Part shown: piece after piece, positions 54,614 through 64,000 of the stretch
How positions within the stretch are numbered: the stretch's first letter is position 1
Layout of the letters: every line of letters starts with the position of its first letter
Assembly (NCBI RefSeq): GCF_000724625.1
Contig: NZ_CP007139.1
Span: 1,922,001 to 1,986,000, forward strand
Reading direction: 5' to 3'
DNA: 64,000 nucleotides
Source: Fimbriimonas ginsengisoli Gsoil 348
GTDB lineage: Bacteria > Armatimonadota > Fimbriimonadia > Fimbriimonadales > Fimbriimonadaceae
Notes under the pieces: model-generated
The model's database searches: none
The model's input: only the letters and a program-made list of their open reading frames with translations
What the model was told of the DNA's origin: nothing
Made by a program: the position numbers and the translations under genes

Positions 54614-55849
54614 CTAGATCTTCGTGACTTCAAACCGATGCGGCTTCGGCAGGGCTTCGGCGTGTTGCTTTCGAACCACGTCGTCTTCGAAGCGGTCGAT
54701 CGCTCTCAAAACGTCGGCTTTCGATCTTCCCTGAATGTCGCCCAGTCCGAACTCGATCTGACGCCACGCCGCGTACTTCAGGGCCGCCCGCTTGCCGGTG
54801 AGGTCCTGCACCCGTTTCGCCTGTTGAGCCATCGGCGTGTCCATCCAGCTCAGATCGATCCCGCTGGAATAGACGTCCGCCGGAAACTCCCCTACCGGCT
54901 TGCCGTCGATCGACAGCCGGTAATTGCCGGGAGCAAGGTTTTTGACCAACACTAGCTCGCGACCGATCCAGTCCTCCACCGGCGCGGAACGCAAGATCAA
55001 GGCGACCGTTTCATCTTTACGATCGATCGGAAACGGCAGCGCTTCCTCCGTCGAGCTCCAAGAGACGCCGCCTGAGTGCTGAACGTCCTTGACCTGGACT
55101 CCGGCCCCGCTTACATGGCCGGTAGCCGCGTCGATCTCCGTCCGGCTCACCTGCCCGCTCGCTCCCCAAGCCTTGAGGATGGTCGCCGCCATCACCAAAT
55201 GGCCGGCCGTCCAAGGATGCACCCGGTCGACGACGATTTTAGGGGCAACGGTCGGATCGAGTGACTCGGCCTTGGCCAATGCGTCGAAGAGCGGCGTGTT
55301 CAGGTCGATCGTCCCGTACCCCTTCTCTTTGGCGAGGTCCGACACAAAGCCTGAGTAACGCTTCAGAACCGAGTTGTAGCCTTCCGGAAAGGTTGGCGGC
55401 CGGGTCGCATCGTCGAAAGGGGAAGGCTGCATCAGCCAAACCCGAGCGCTTGGCGCTTCCGCGCGAAGCCGATCCAAGATGTGACGGTATCCGGCTTCGT
55501 AGGTGTTAAACAGACTCGGCTTGAAAGCTTGGTAGCCGGCATCGTTCATGCCCAGCATGACCGTAACGACGGTCGGCTTTCGAGAAAAGAGGTCGCGCGT
55601 GAGCCGCAGATCCACCGGCCCCATCCACCCTCCGCCAACCCGGTCGCCGCCAACCCCGGCATTGAAGAACCGGACGTTCATCTTCGGATATCTCGTCAAG
55701 ACGAAAGTCTCGACAAACGTCGTGTAGGGCGCGTTGTCGGTAATGCTGTCGCCATAGAAGACGACCCGGTCGCCGTCGTGGAGCGCGAACTGGGCCGGGG
55801 CGATCGTAGCCAGAGCGGAAAGGGCAACAAAGAACGGAGCGCGGAGCAT
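54614..55849 (-). CDS. Secreted SGNH/GDSL hydrolase
   Basis: 411 residues with a signal peptide (FFVALSALATIAPAQ). Block I is VVFYGDSITDNAP (catalytic Ser), block II has GVGGDRVGGGW, block III MLGMNDAGY and block V DRVHPWTAGH with the catalytic Asp and His. A C-terminal beta domain (about 235-411) may bind carbohydrate. Probably a sugar or lipid esterase. CATACT lies seven bases before the ATG. Confidence 0.88.
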   Translation of the reverse strand: MLRAPFFVALSALATIAPAQFALHDGDRVVFYGDSITDNAPYTTFVETFVLTRYPKMNVRFFNAGVGGDRVGGGWMGPVDLRLTRDLFSRKPTVVTVMLGMNDAGYQAFKPSLFNTYEAGYRHILDRLRAEAPSARVWLMQPSPFDDATRPPTFPEGYNSVLKRYSGFVSDLAKEKGYGTIDLNTPLFDALAKAESLDPTVAPKIVVDRVHPWTAGHLVMAATILKAWGASGQVSRTEIDAATGHVSGAGVQVKDVQHSGGVSWSSTEEALPFPIDRKDETVALILRSAPVEDWIGRELVLVKNLAPGNYRLSIDGKPVGEFPADVYSSGIDLSWMDTPMAQQAKRVQDLTGKRAALKYAAWRQIEFGLGDIQGRSKADVLRAIDRFEDDVVRKQHAEALPKPHRFEVTKI

Positions 55850-55926
55850 CGTCCTTAGTATGCGATTAACGATGGCCCATTGCTAGCCGTTCTAAGGGAC
55901 ATCGGTGGCGGTGTCACCGGACAGTC

Positions 55927-56196
55927 TTACTGACTCTTCTTTCGACGCCACAGATAAGCCAGAAAGGAGCCCAGACCGGCAAAGCGAAACGCGGGGTCCA
56001 CGTAGTGCTCGACAACGTAGAACATGAAGTAGTACCAGCGGCAAAACGACCAGAGCGCGATTCCTAGAAGCGCCGCAGTCGACCAATTCGGGCTCTGCAA
56101 AAGCAGGCCGGCCGCGGCGAGTATCCCACAGAGCAGGAACAACCACCCCTTGGCGAATATCGCCCGGCTACTTGTCAGGTCATCCGTAAGACGCAT
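55927..56196 (-). CDS. Small membrane protein, two helices
   Basis: 89 residues starting MRLTDDLTSSRAIFAKG. Two helices (WLFLLCGILAAAGLLL and TAALLGIALWSFCRWYYFMF) and a basic C-terminus. The frame runs on upstream to 56259 but into the tRNA-Arg gene, so the ATG at 56196 is used. No family recognised. Confidence 0.6.
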   Translation of the reverse strand: MRLTDDLTSSRAIFAKGWLFLLCGILAAAGLLLQSPNWSTAALLGIALWSFCRWYYFMFYVVEHYVDPAFRFAGLGSFLAYLWRRKKSQ

Positions 56197-56247
56197 GGTG
56201 GTAGAGACGGGAAAACCTTCCCATCTGTACGACGGCCATGGCAAAAG

Positions 56248-56320
56248 CGCCCCCGACACGGATCGAACGTGCGACCTACCGCTTAGAAGGCGGTTGCTCT
56301 ATCCCCTGAGCTACGGGGGC
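56248..56320 (-). tRNA. tRNA-Arg (anticodon UCU)
   Basis: Acceptor stem GCCCCCG/CGGGGGC, D-arm GCTCAGGGGATAGAGC, anticodon arm ACCGC-CTTCTAA-GCGGT with anticodon TCT, T-arm GTTCGATC. No CCA is encoded after the acceptor stem, unlike tRNA-Leu in this window. Confidence 0.93.
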
Positions 56321-56359
56321 GTACAGACTCAATTTAACCCGTTTTCAGCCATCTCCGGC

Positions 56360-56782
56360 CTAGAGCTTCAGATCCACGATTCCACTCACTCCGACCCCTT
56401 CGACCCGTTTGATGTCTTGGACGACCTCTTTGCTGGAGATTGGGATCATGGCGCGGATCTTGATCTCGCGGCCAAAGATGTCCTGATCGAGCTGCGCCAC
56501 CGCTTGCACCTGGTCGACTTTGTCGCGGGGGCCCATGACCTGGGCGGCGCCGATCGCCTTGCGGCTGTCGATGCCGGCGGAGATGATCGGGACCACCTTG
56601 GTGGTCGTCGCAAACGAGTCCTTATGGCTGGTCAGCTTGTTGATCGACCGGTTGATTTCGGGACCGAACTGCTTAACCGCGGCGCCGACGCCGAGCACCT
56701 TTAGGATCTCCTTCACCTGAGTCGCTCCGATCGCGGAGATGGCCAGCACGCCTACGACGAGTAACGTTCGCTTTCCTTTCAT
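56360..56782 (-). CDS. Hypothetical exported protein
   Basis: 140 residues. The N-terminus KRTLLVVGVLAISAIGATQ is a signal peptide or membrane anchor. The rest is mixed and Val/Ile-rich (EINRSINKLTSH, then VVPIISAGIDSRKAIGAAQV and REIKIRAMIPISS). GAAGAAGC nine bases before the ATG may be the ribosome site. No family recognised. Confidence 0.6.
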   Translation of the reverse strand: MKGKRTLLVVGVLAISAIGATQVKEILKVLGVGAAVKQFGPEINRSINKLTSHKDSFATTTKVVPIISAGIDSRKAIGAAQVMGPRDKVDQVQAVAQLDQDIFGREIKIRAMIPISSKEVVQDIKRVEGVGVSGIVDLKL

Positions 56783-56815
56783 AGCTTCTTCAGGTTAGCA
56801 GGTGAACGTAAAAAA

Positions 56816-56845
56816 GCGGCCCGGCTCCTTTCGGAGCCGGGCCGC
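56816..56845 (-). terminator. Terminator of the SLH porin gene
   Basis: Perfect 13-base-pair stem GCGGCCCGGCTCC / GGAGCCGGGCCGC, followed on the minus strand by TTTTT. It lies 24 bases after the porin stop codon. Confidence 0.9.
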
Positions 56846-56869
56846 GATTCGCGCTAGGCGAAGTTCTTT

Positions 56870-58873
56870 TTAGAACTTGACCGAGAGCTGGGTGGTCAGG
56901 AAGCCACCCTTGAACCGACCGCCGTCCGTGATGTAGAACTCGTTCTCAATGTCCGAGATCTGGTACTGGAACGACAGCTTGGCGGCGTCGGAGAGGCCGT
57001 AGCCGAATCCGATCGTCGTCCAGCGGTAGTGCGGCTCGTTGGCGCCGAAGTTGGTAACGCGACCGCCGGGGGTCGTCATTCCCTTGAACTTCGTGTCCTC
57101 ATAGCCGAGGTGCACGTCGAAGTTCGAGTTGAGGCGGTAACCGAGGTCAACCGCGAACTTGTCGATCTTCGTACCCTCGTTGAAGCCCGAGGTGAACTGG
57201 TAAGTATCGCTCTTACCCTTGTCGAACTCTCCCATCGCCTTGATGGTTAGAGCGTTCGAGACGTCGAGGTGACCGCCAACCTGGAATCCCTTGATGTTGG
57301 TCGGGTTTCGCTCGACACCGAGTCGGCCCCAATCGCCAGGAGCGAGGTAGTTAGCCTCGACCTCACGGTAGCCGCCCCACAGGCCCCACTTGTCTCCGTT
57401 GTAACCGATCTTGGCGTTCCAAGCGGTGTTATCGTTGTCAAGGACGTTGGTGGAGTTGTAGGTCAGGTTGGTCTTGGAGTAGCCACCCTCGAGCTTGATT
57501 CGACCGAAGCTCCAATCCGCCGATCCGCCGAAGACGTTGAGCCGGTTCGCGTTCAGACTTGCCGCGGCCGTATCGTTGGTCTCCAGGATGAGGTAGGCGA
57601 GGTTGAGGTTACCGGCCGTGCTGAGCGGAACGTTGAGGTTCGCGCCAACCTGTCGGTCGAAGGAAAGGCGAGCGCCGCCCGGGGTGAACTGGCCGAAGAT
57701 CGGACCGGACACCAGCGGATCGACCGGGGTTCCGTTGACGGAAGAAACAGCCGTGCGGCCGTCGACCGTGGTGTTGGAGGTGCGACCACCGAAGACGTCA
57801 AGCTTGGCGCCACCGAAGTTGAAGCCAAGGATTCCGCCATCGAAGTAGTACAGACCGTTGTCCCACCGCTCGTTGGAGAAGTAGCTGGTCTTGTCGATGC
57901 GCTGATAGATGTACGGGGACACCTTGTAGCCGACTCGACCGACTTCCGCGTTGAACGCGAGGCCGGCGACCGACGTATCGAAGCGGACCGAGAAGTCCTG
58001 GAGGTAGACATCAGCCGGGCCTTCGCCGTAGCCGAAGCCCTGGTTGTTGCCCGGGAAGAGGGTCGACTGGTTGCCGAAGCCTTCGCCGCCGATGCCGCCG
58101 AGCATGTTGCCGACGACGAGGGTGCCGTGCCACTTAGGACCGGTGTCGTTGGTACCGGCGAGGGTCAGACCAAGCTCGTGGAGGATGGTCAGGTCCTTCG
58201 TCAGGCCCGTGGGAGCGCCGGTGGTGAACGGCGAGTTCGGACGGGTCGTGCCGTTGATGCGGCCGTCCATGTCCATGCCGTAGAAGTCGTCGCGAGCGTT
58301 GCCCGCGCCGAGCCAAAGGTTCGCGTCGCCGGAGATGTCGACCGCCGGCTTGCGGTTCTCGAGCTTGGTGACTCGATCGGCGAGGTCGCCGAGGTCCTTC
58401 TTCATCGCTTCGACATCGACGCCGAGACCCTGAAGCTCCTTCTGGAACGTGTCCGCAAGTCGCTTGAGGTTGGCGATGTCGTCGCCCCAGCCCTTCATCG
58501 CGTTGACGTCGTTCTGCAGAGCAGACAGCGCGTCGCGGAGGTTCTGGAGATCTTCCTTCTTGGCGTAGCCAGAAAGGTCCATCTTGTCGCCCTTCAGAGC
58601 GTCGATCTGCGACTGCAGGCCGGCGGCGAGGGTGGACAGGCGGGTGTACGCCGCGTTGATGGCTACGGCGAGCTCGTAGCGGCTCGCGGGGCGACCACCG
58701 CGGAAGAGACCGTCGGGATAACCGACGAGAACGCCGGCCTTCTTCAGGTTGGCAAGGGCTTCGTAGGCCCAGTGATTGTCCGGAACATCCGGGAAGTTAT
58801 CCTGTGCGAAAGCGGGGATAACCATCGCAGCCGTTAGGACTGCGGAAAGAGCGTACTTAAACGTTCGCTTCAT
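56870..58873 (-). CDS. SLH-domain outer membrane porin (OmpM/SlpA-like)
   Basis: 667 residues with a signal peptide ending at AFA near residue 23. One SLH domain (about 26-75; FPDVPDNHWAYEALANLKKAG with PASRYELAVAI) binds peptidoglycan-linked polymer. A coiled coil (about 78-160) follows, then a large beta-barrel (about 170-667) ending in SVKF with a terminal Phe. This is the pattern of porins that tether the outer membrane to the cell wall in Deinococcus, cyanobacteria and Negativicutes. The frame is open to 58927, but the ATG at 58873 precedes the signal peptide. Confidence 0.88.
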   Translation of the reverse strand: MKRTFKYALSAVLTAAMVIPAFAQDNFPDVPDNHWAYEALANLKKAGVLVGYPDGLFRGGRPASRYELAVAINAAYTRLSTLAAGLQSQIDALKGDKMDLSGYAKKEDLQNLRDALSALQNDVNAMKGWGDDIANLKRLADTFQKELQGLGVDVEAMKKDLGDLADRVTKLENRKPAVDISGDANLWLGAGNARDDFYGMDMDGRINGTTRPNSPFTTGAPTGLTKDLTILHELGLTLAGTNDTGPKWHGTLVVGNMLGGIGGEGFGNQSTLFPGNNQGFGYGEGPADVYLQDFSVRFDTSVAGLAFNAEVGRVGYKVSPYIYQRIDKTSYFSNERWDNGLYYFDGGILGFNFGGAKLDVFGGRTSNTTVDGRTAVSSVNGTPVDPLVSGPIFGQFTPGGARLSFDRQVGANLNVPLSTAGNLNLAYLILETNDTAAASLNANRLNVFGGSADWSFGRIKLEGGYSKTNLTYNSTNVLDNDNTAWNAKIGYNGDKWGLWGGYREVEANYLAPGDWGRLGVERNPTNIKGFQVGGHLDVSNALTIKAMGEFDKGKSDTYQFTSGFNEGTKIDKFAVDLGYRLNSNFDVHLGYEDTKFKGMTTPGGRVTNFGANEPHYRWTTIGFGYGLSDAAKLSFQYQISDIENEFYITDGGRFKGGFLTTQLSVKF

Positions 58874-60520
<1,647 letters not shown>

Positions 60521-60529
60521 GATCCTCAT

Positions 60530-61165
60530 CTATTCCGGCATCCCAAGCCACGGAACGCCATCAAGGGGAAAGGGGGCACTACCACACCGAGCCTTTTCAG
60601 CGAGATTCCCCTTATGCGGATTGGCCAACGTGTAGCCCACAAACCGCTCCAGGTCCGTTTGCGTCCGAACGATATGGTCGAACGATTCCTTCTGCCATAC
60701 GGGTCCGCGGCGACAGAGGGCTTCGTTTATTCGGTGCGCAGTGACAGACTTCCACTGCTGTACAACCTCCGACAGGTCGATGTCCGCATTCGGGCGGACC
60801 ACAGAGTGAACATGGTTCGGCATGATTGCGTAAGCATGCAGCTCGTAATTAGGTGCCTTTAAGAGGCATTCCTCAACGATTTTCGAACAAGTGTCGTGTC
60901 GAAGAAGGCATTCGCCATGGCCTTGATCGAGGTATTTCTCGACCCGTCCTATGATCCTGCGCTTCATGGCAGCCAACTCGACCCTCGTCGGTTGTCGCGC
61001 CTGAGCGGCAACAAATCGTTCGACCTCGTCGTGCCAGTCAGATCTATAGGCTTCGACCACCGACTCTGGAAGGGAATCGCCGAGGCGGAAAGTTACGAAG
61101 TAAATCGCACCTGGCAGGCGCCAGTGCGGAAGCCTCGAACCTTGTCTCTTTTCGAGCGAAGGCAT
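60530..61165 (-). CDS. REP-associated tyrosine transposase (RAYT, Y1_Tnp)
   Basis: 211 residues. Single-strand transposase of the HUH/IS200 superfamily: the HUH motif is AIMPNHVHSVV near residue 115, and a Tyr in RFVGYTLANPHKGNL near residue 178 is the candidate catalytic residue. The N-terminus RLPHWRLPGAIYFVTFRL is typical. It cleaves and rejoins REP sequences with a GTAG head. A TAGCAT box lies six bases before the ATG. It lies within the inverted repeats at 60472-60520 and 61185-61233. Confidence 0.9.
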   Translation of the reverse strand: MPSLEKRQGSRLPHWRLPGAIYFVTFRLGDSLPESVVEAYRSDWHDEVERFVAAQARQPTRVELAAMKRRIIGRVEKYLDQGHGECLLRHDTCSKIVEECLLKAPNYELHAYAIMPNHVHSVVRPNADIDLSEVVQQWKSVTAHRINEALCRRGPVWQKESFDHIVRTQTDLERFVGYTLANPHKGNLAEKARCGSAPFPLDGVPWLGMPE

Positions 61166-61184
61166 TTGGCGATGCTACAACTTT

Positions 61185-61233
61185 TCCGGAGGCATCGGCG
61201 GGGGCGCCGACGCTACGAAGACGCCGACGCTAC
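61185..61233 (-). repeat. Right 49-bp inverted repeat (REP pair)
   Basis: Perfect inverted copy of 60472-60520, starting 19 bases upstream of the transposase start codon. Confidence 0.95.
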
Positions 61234-61254
61234 ATTTTGGTGGAAATTGGGAAC

Positions 61255-61285
61255 TTGACACCTAGACGCTCACGTAATGTATATA
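61255..61285 (+). promoter_or_regulatory. Promoter of hsp20
   Basis: TTGACA (61255-61260) and TATATA (61280-61285) with a 19-base spacing. It lies just outside the transposase element. Confidence 0.5.
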
Positions 61286-61290
61286 TGAGG

Positions 61291-61308
61291 CTGTGCGGAG
61301 ACGCACAG
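61291..61308 (+). promoter_or_regulatory. Hairpin in the hsp20 5' leader
   Basis: CTGTGCG-GAGA-CGCACAG, a seven-base-pair stem directly before the AAGGAG of hsp20. It could influence translation or stability; an RNA thermometer is only a possibility because the ribosome site itself is outside the stem. Confidence 0.45.
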
Positions 61309-61325
61309 AGAAGGAGATACAAAAA

Positions 61326-61790
61326 ATGAGAACAGTGGTGAATTTAAGTCCGGCGGCTGATTTTCGAGCGATGGAGGAGATGTTCGACCGCGTTTTCGGG
61401 AGCCCGAGCCGCCCGGCGGCGACGACCCTTCCGGTGGACATCACCGAGAATGACGGCAAGTTGTACGTGCGGGCCGCGGTGCCCGGCATCGAGCCGAATG
61501 AGCTCGACATTCAGATCGAGAAAAACGTCTTGACGATCCGCGGCGAAGCGCGCGCGGAGTCGACTTCCCAAGATGAGAAGGTCTACCGGCGCGAAGTCAG
61601 TTACGGGTCGTTCGGCCGTTCCATCCGGCTGCCCGAGGGGCTGAATTTGGATGAGACGCAGGCGGACTTCAAGAATGGCATCGTTACGATCACGCTCCCG
61701 CGACTTCCGGAAGAGAAGCCGAAATCGCTGAAGGTGACCGTTCGGACCAACGAACTCCCTAGCGAGCAAGTTCAGACCCAGGAAGCCTAA
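61326..61790 (+). CDS. Small heat shock protein Hsp20/alpha-crystallin
   Basis: 154 residues. A short N-terminal arm, then the alpha-crystallin domain (about 40-135) with the conserved closing FKNGIVTITLPRLPEEKPKS and IxI-like tail. Binds unfolding proteins without ATP. AAGGAGAT before the ATG at 61326 sets the start; the frame upstream to 61293 is ignored. A terminator follows. Confidence 0.93.
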   Translation: MRTVVNLSPAADFRAMEEMFDRVFGSPSRPAATTLPVDITENDGKLYVRAAVPGIEPNELDIQIEKNVLTIRGEARAESTSQDEKVYRREVSYGSFGRSIRLPEGLNLDETQADFKNGIVTITLPRLPEEKPKSLKVTVRTNELPSEQVQTQEA

Positions 61791-61803
61791 GCTCGAAAAC
61801 GGT

Positions 61804-61836
61804 GCGCCCGCCGGGGATCCGGCGGGCGCATTTTTG
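61804..61836 (+). terminator. Rho-independent terminator after hsp20
   Basis: Stem GCGCCCGCCGG / CCGGCGGGCGC with loop GGAT, followed by ATTTTTG. Confidence 0.9.
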
Positions 61837-61862
61837 TTTCTATCCCAGGTACTTACAGGGTC

Positions 61863-62522
61863 ATGAGCCGCGAACCGATTCTCATCGACCTGCCATCCGA
61901 GCTGCGTGGCCCTCGGGTACTCGTTCGCCCGTATCGGCCGGGAGATGGCGCCGCGCTTCAGGAGGCGGTCAGCCTCTCACGCGAGCACCTCAAGCCGTGG
62001 ATGCCGTGGGCGGATGCCCACACAACGGTCGACGAGTCGGAGGCGCTCGTCCGCCGATTCGATGCGCGGTGGCGACTTCGGGAGGACCTTGGCGTCGGGA
62101 TTTGGGACATTGAAACTGGCCGTTATCTCGGGGGAAGCGGACTTCACCGGATCGACTGGGACGTCCGCCGGTTCGAGATCGGCTACTGGATTCGAGCAGA
62201 CGCGGCCGGCAAGGGGTACGTAACGGAAGCCGCCGGGCTCCTATGTCAGCTCGCCTTCGGCCCCTTGGAAGCCAACCGGGTGCTTATCCGTTGCGCGACC
62301 GAGAACCGTCGTAGCGCTGCCATCCCGATCCGGCTTGGCTTTCTGTACGAAGGGACTCACCGAAACGAGGGAAGGAGGACCGATGGCCTGCTCTTCGACA
62401 TGGAGGTCTACGGGATGACCGCGGATCGATGGCGGCAGCTTGCCACGGCGGAGGGGATGGCCCCCGGCGAATCGCAAAGCGGCCAAGCGCCTGCTGCTTC
62501 CAACTCGCCCGACTCACCGTAA
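61863..62522 (+). CDS. GNAT acetyltransferase, RimJ/RimL type
   Basis: 219 residues: LVRPYRPGDGAALQEAVS, then FEIGYWIRADAAGKGYVTEA with the acetyl-CoA binding loop, and NRRSAAIPIRLGFLYEGT. It may acetylate ribosomal protein N-termini or amino-sugar antibiotics; target unknown. Its last 115 bases overlap the end of the convergent HAD gene. Confidence 0.88.
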   Translation: MSREPILIDLPSELRGPRVLVRPYRPGDGAALQEAVSLSREHLKPWMPWADAHTTVDESEALVRRFDARWRLREDLGVGIWDIETGRYLGGSGLHRIDWDVRRFEIGYWIRADAAGKGYVTEAAGLLCQLAFGPLEANRVLIRCATENRRSAAIPIRLGFLYEGTHRNEGRRTDGLLFDMEVYGMTADRWRQLATAEGMAPGESQSGQAPAASNSPDSP

Positions 62523-63085
62523 CCGAAGAGAACGCCGACGCAGGGGAGTCCGTGCTGGTGCGCGCCGATGACATCGTGCATTCGGTCGCCCACCATCACG
62601 GCGTCGTTTGTGTTGATTCCGAACGTGGCGAGGAGATGGGCGATAACTTCCGCCTTCGCCTCTCGCGTTCCATCGAGCTCGCTGCCAACGATCCCTTCGA
62701 AGAAGTGGGCGAGTCCGAACCGCTCGACGATCCGTAGGGCGAATACCTCCGGCTTGGAGGTGGCGACATAGAGCCGGTTTCCCGCTTCGCGCAACTCAGT
62801 CAATGCTTCCGGAATTCCCGCGTACACCTCGTTCTCGAAGAGGCCGACTTCGCTAAAGCGTTCCCGATAGTGGGCGATCGCTTCCGCGATCGAAGCTGCG
62901 TTGTCCGTCTCCAGTAGGCGGGCGAATGAGCCACGGAGCGGAGGACCGATGCACCAGCCGAGGGCGTCCGGATCGACCGGGGCACAACCCATCCGGTCTA
63001 GGGCGTGAACGATACAACGAGTGATCCCCGGCTTGGGGTCGGTCAACGTCCCGTCAAGGTCGAAAAGCACGCTTTCGCCGGTCAT
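62408..63085 (-). CDS. HAD family phosphatase, phosphoglycolate phosphatase-like
   Basis: 225 residues. Motif I is LFDLDGTLTD, motif II TSK in LYVATSKPEVF, motif IV VMVGDRMHDVIGAH; a four-helix cap lies at about 15-80. Similar to Gph-type phosphatases. The stop is 115 bases inside the convergent GNAT gene. The ATG at 63085 is preferred to a TTG two codons upstream. Confidence 0.88.
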   Translation of the reverse strand: MTGESVLFDLDGTLTDPKPGITRCIVHALDRMGCAPVDPDALGWCIGPPLRGSFARLLETDNAASIAEAIAHYRERFSEVGLFENEVYAGIPEALTELREAGNRLYVATSKPEVFALRIVERFGLAHFFEGIVGSELDGTREAKAEVIAHLLATFGINTNDAVMVGDRMHDVIGAHQHGLPCVGVLFGYGESGELEAAGAWPLCDSPGAIPSAVASCRHRSAVIP

Positions 63086-63120
63086 CCGCAAACCAGACTA
63101 CCGGGGAGGCAAACATCTCC

Positions 63121-63126
63121 TATAGT
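63121..63126 (+). promoter_or_regulatory. TATAGT -10 box, leaderless type
   Basis: TATAGT ends six bases before the GTG at 63133, and no Shine-Dalgarno is present between them. Confidence 0.5.
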
Positions 63127-63132
63127 AGAAAG

Positions 63133-63573
63133 GTGAGCGTCGAGAACCGGCTCGCTTGGCAGCTGCTTAAAGAACAGGTCCAAACCCGCACCTTTTGGCT
63201 CTACCTCGCCTCGGTTTTTCCGACCGCCATTGCAACGGCGTACCTTACGCTCGGGCTCTTCTACTCCTACTTGATCACGCCGAACGGCGAGATCCTCTAC
63301 TTGGCGACGGCGGCTAGCGGCGTCGGTTTCCTTTTCGCCTTTCGTGAATTCTTGCGCCATTGCCGTCTCGCGAAGCATGCCCGAAAGATCGGAGCTCCGC
63401 GAGTGCCACCCCGCTATTGGTTGGGTGTAGGGCTTACGGCCGCCTTACTTTCTCTCAATGCCGGAGTTGTCCCGTTCGCCGTCCATTCCCTGGTGGGAAC
63501 GCACATGTCGAAGCTCGAATGGAAACGACTGGCCGACGACTTCGGGAAGAAAGAGCTCCCGTTCCTTCCTTAG
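63133..63573 (+). CDS. Hypothetical membrane protein
   Basis: 146 residues with about four membrane helices (residues about 18-50, 55-70, 98-118 and 112-125) and charged ends. GTG start directly after the TATAGT box. It ends two bases before the convergent amidohydrolase. No family recognised. Confidence 0.65.
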   Translation: MSVENRLAWQLLKEQVQTRTFWLYLASVFPTAIATAYLTLGLFYSYLITPNGEILYLATAASGVGFLFAFREFLRHCRLAKHARKIGAPRVPPRYWLGVGLTAALLSLNAGVVPFAVHSLVGTHMSKLEWKRLADDFGKKELPFLP

Positions 63574-63575
63574 TC

Positions 63576-64000
63576 TTACGGCGTGAATCCGACCGCTTGC
63601 CAAAGCGGCTTCGGCCGGTAGGGTCGGCCGTTGGCCAGCACGAGCCAAACCTTGCGGGTGTCCGAGATCCGCTTGGATGGGTCGCCATCAACTACCAGCA
63701 GATCGGCCCGCTTCGCAGCGGTGACGGTGCCGACCTGGCGGTCGAGCCCCATCACCTTCGCCGGAACCGAGGTCGCCGCTTGGATCGCCTCCAAAGGAGT
63801 GAAGCCGGCTCGAACGTACAGCTCCAACTCTCCGTGGAGGCTATGCCCGGGAATGGCCTGGTCGGTTCCGGCCACGATCGGAATCCCCGCTCGATGCATC
63901 TTCCCCAAAACCGCGAGCCAGCTATCCATCAGTTTCCCGAACGGGGGCGCCCCGGGGCTTACCATGCTTCTCATCGCCGTCTTTAGCTCGGGCGCAACCT
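63576..64000 (-). CDS. Amidohydrolase family protein, C-terminal part
   Basis: The frame stays open to the window edge, so the start and most of the barrel are outside. Visible: AGIPIVAGTDQAIPGHSL with the metal-binding Asp, then LEAIQAATSVPAKVMGLD and VGTVTAAKRADLLVVDGDP, the typical C-terminal composite domain of imidazolonepropionase-like amidohydrolases. Substrate unknown. Confidence 0.85.
   Translation of the reverse strand, partial: VAPELKTAMRSMVSPGAPPFGKLMDSWLAVLGKMHRAGIPIVAGTDQAIPGHSLHGELELYVRAGFTPLEAIQAATSVPAKVMGLDRQVGTVTAAKRADLLVVDGDPSKRISDTRKVWLVLANGRPYRPKPLWQAVGFTP

Noticed and set aside
57269-58837. 522-residue ORF antisense to the SLH porin
   Set aside because: Lies wholly opposite a gene with clear domains; composition is a GC-rich shadow and it has no motif or ribosome site.
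60896-61258. 120-residue ORF antisense to the transposase
   Set aside because: Shadow frame of the RAYT gene extending across its right repeat.

Overview
The window looks like a stretch of chromosome from a diderm bacterium of about 60 percent GC, most probably an Armatimonadota member close to Fimbriimonas. This placement is inference, not proof. It rests on a DUF1559-like prepilin with the LFPVFAQAK signature, an SLH-domain porin, a full Skp/BamA/TamB/Lpx outer-membrane cluster, and many genes without a Shine-Dalgarno that carry a TANNNT box 5 to 8 bases before the start codon.

Layout. 1-8.7 kb: the end of an ABC ATPase, a perfect match to the parS consensus, valS, and a leftward operon recF - DUF721/dciA - comEC (split in two genes), then an RDD membrane protein. 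8.7-18.8 kb: DUF58 protein, two small envelope proteins, a class C beta-lactamase-like hydrolase, a prepilin plus lipoprotein pair, a membrane Fe-S (HdrD-like) oxidoreductase and an APC-type permease. 18.3-25 kb is accessory in character: small membrane ORFs, a GH38 alpha-mannosidase, an HNH endonuclease gene that runs into a tRNA-Leu gene, and a STAND ATPase with a worn-out cyclase domain. 25-36.8 kb: lipA, then tamB - bamA - skp - skp - lipoprotein - lpxD - lpxC, a compact outer-membrane assembly and lipid A unit. 36.9-45.8 kb: rmuC, a half-size TauE, a carbohydrate-binding-like secreted protein, a degenerate-rhodanese methyltransferase, a winged-helix regulator, an M42 peptidase, a DinB protein, a lipoprotein and recA.

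46-51.6 kb holds the most unusual gene, a 1484-residue fusion of an M28-peptidase-like ectodomain (most metal ligands apparently lost) to an FtsX-type permease, followed by a LuxR-type regulator with a degenerate receiver. 51.7-59 kb: AraC/GyrI regulator, beta-propeller, THUMP-like methyltransferase, SGNH hydrolase, tRNA-Arg and the SLH porin. 59.2-64 kb: serS, a REP-associated tyrosine transposase between two perfect 49-bp inverted repeats, hsp20, GNAT, HAD phosphatase, a membrane protein and the end of an amidohydrolase.

The genes connect into several themes: an outer membrane with LPS and an SLH-porin tether; DNA uptake, replication and recombination (parS, recF, dciA, comEC, rmuC, recA); and REP-type repeats, whose GTAG-headed hairpins occur at several intergenic sites together with a resident transposase. 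No CRISPR array, prophage or classical insertion sequence was seen.
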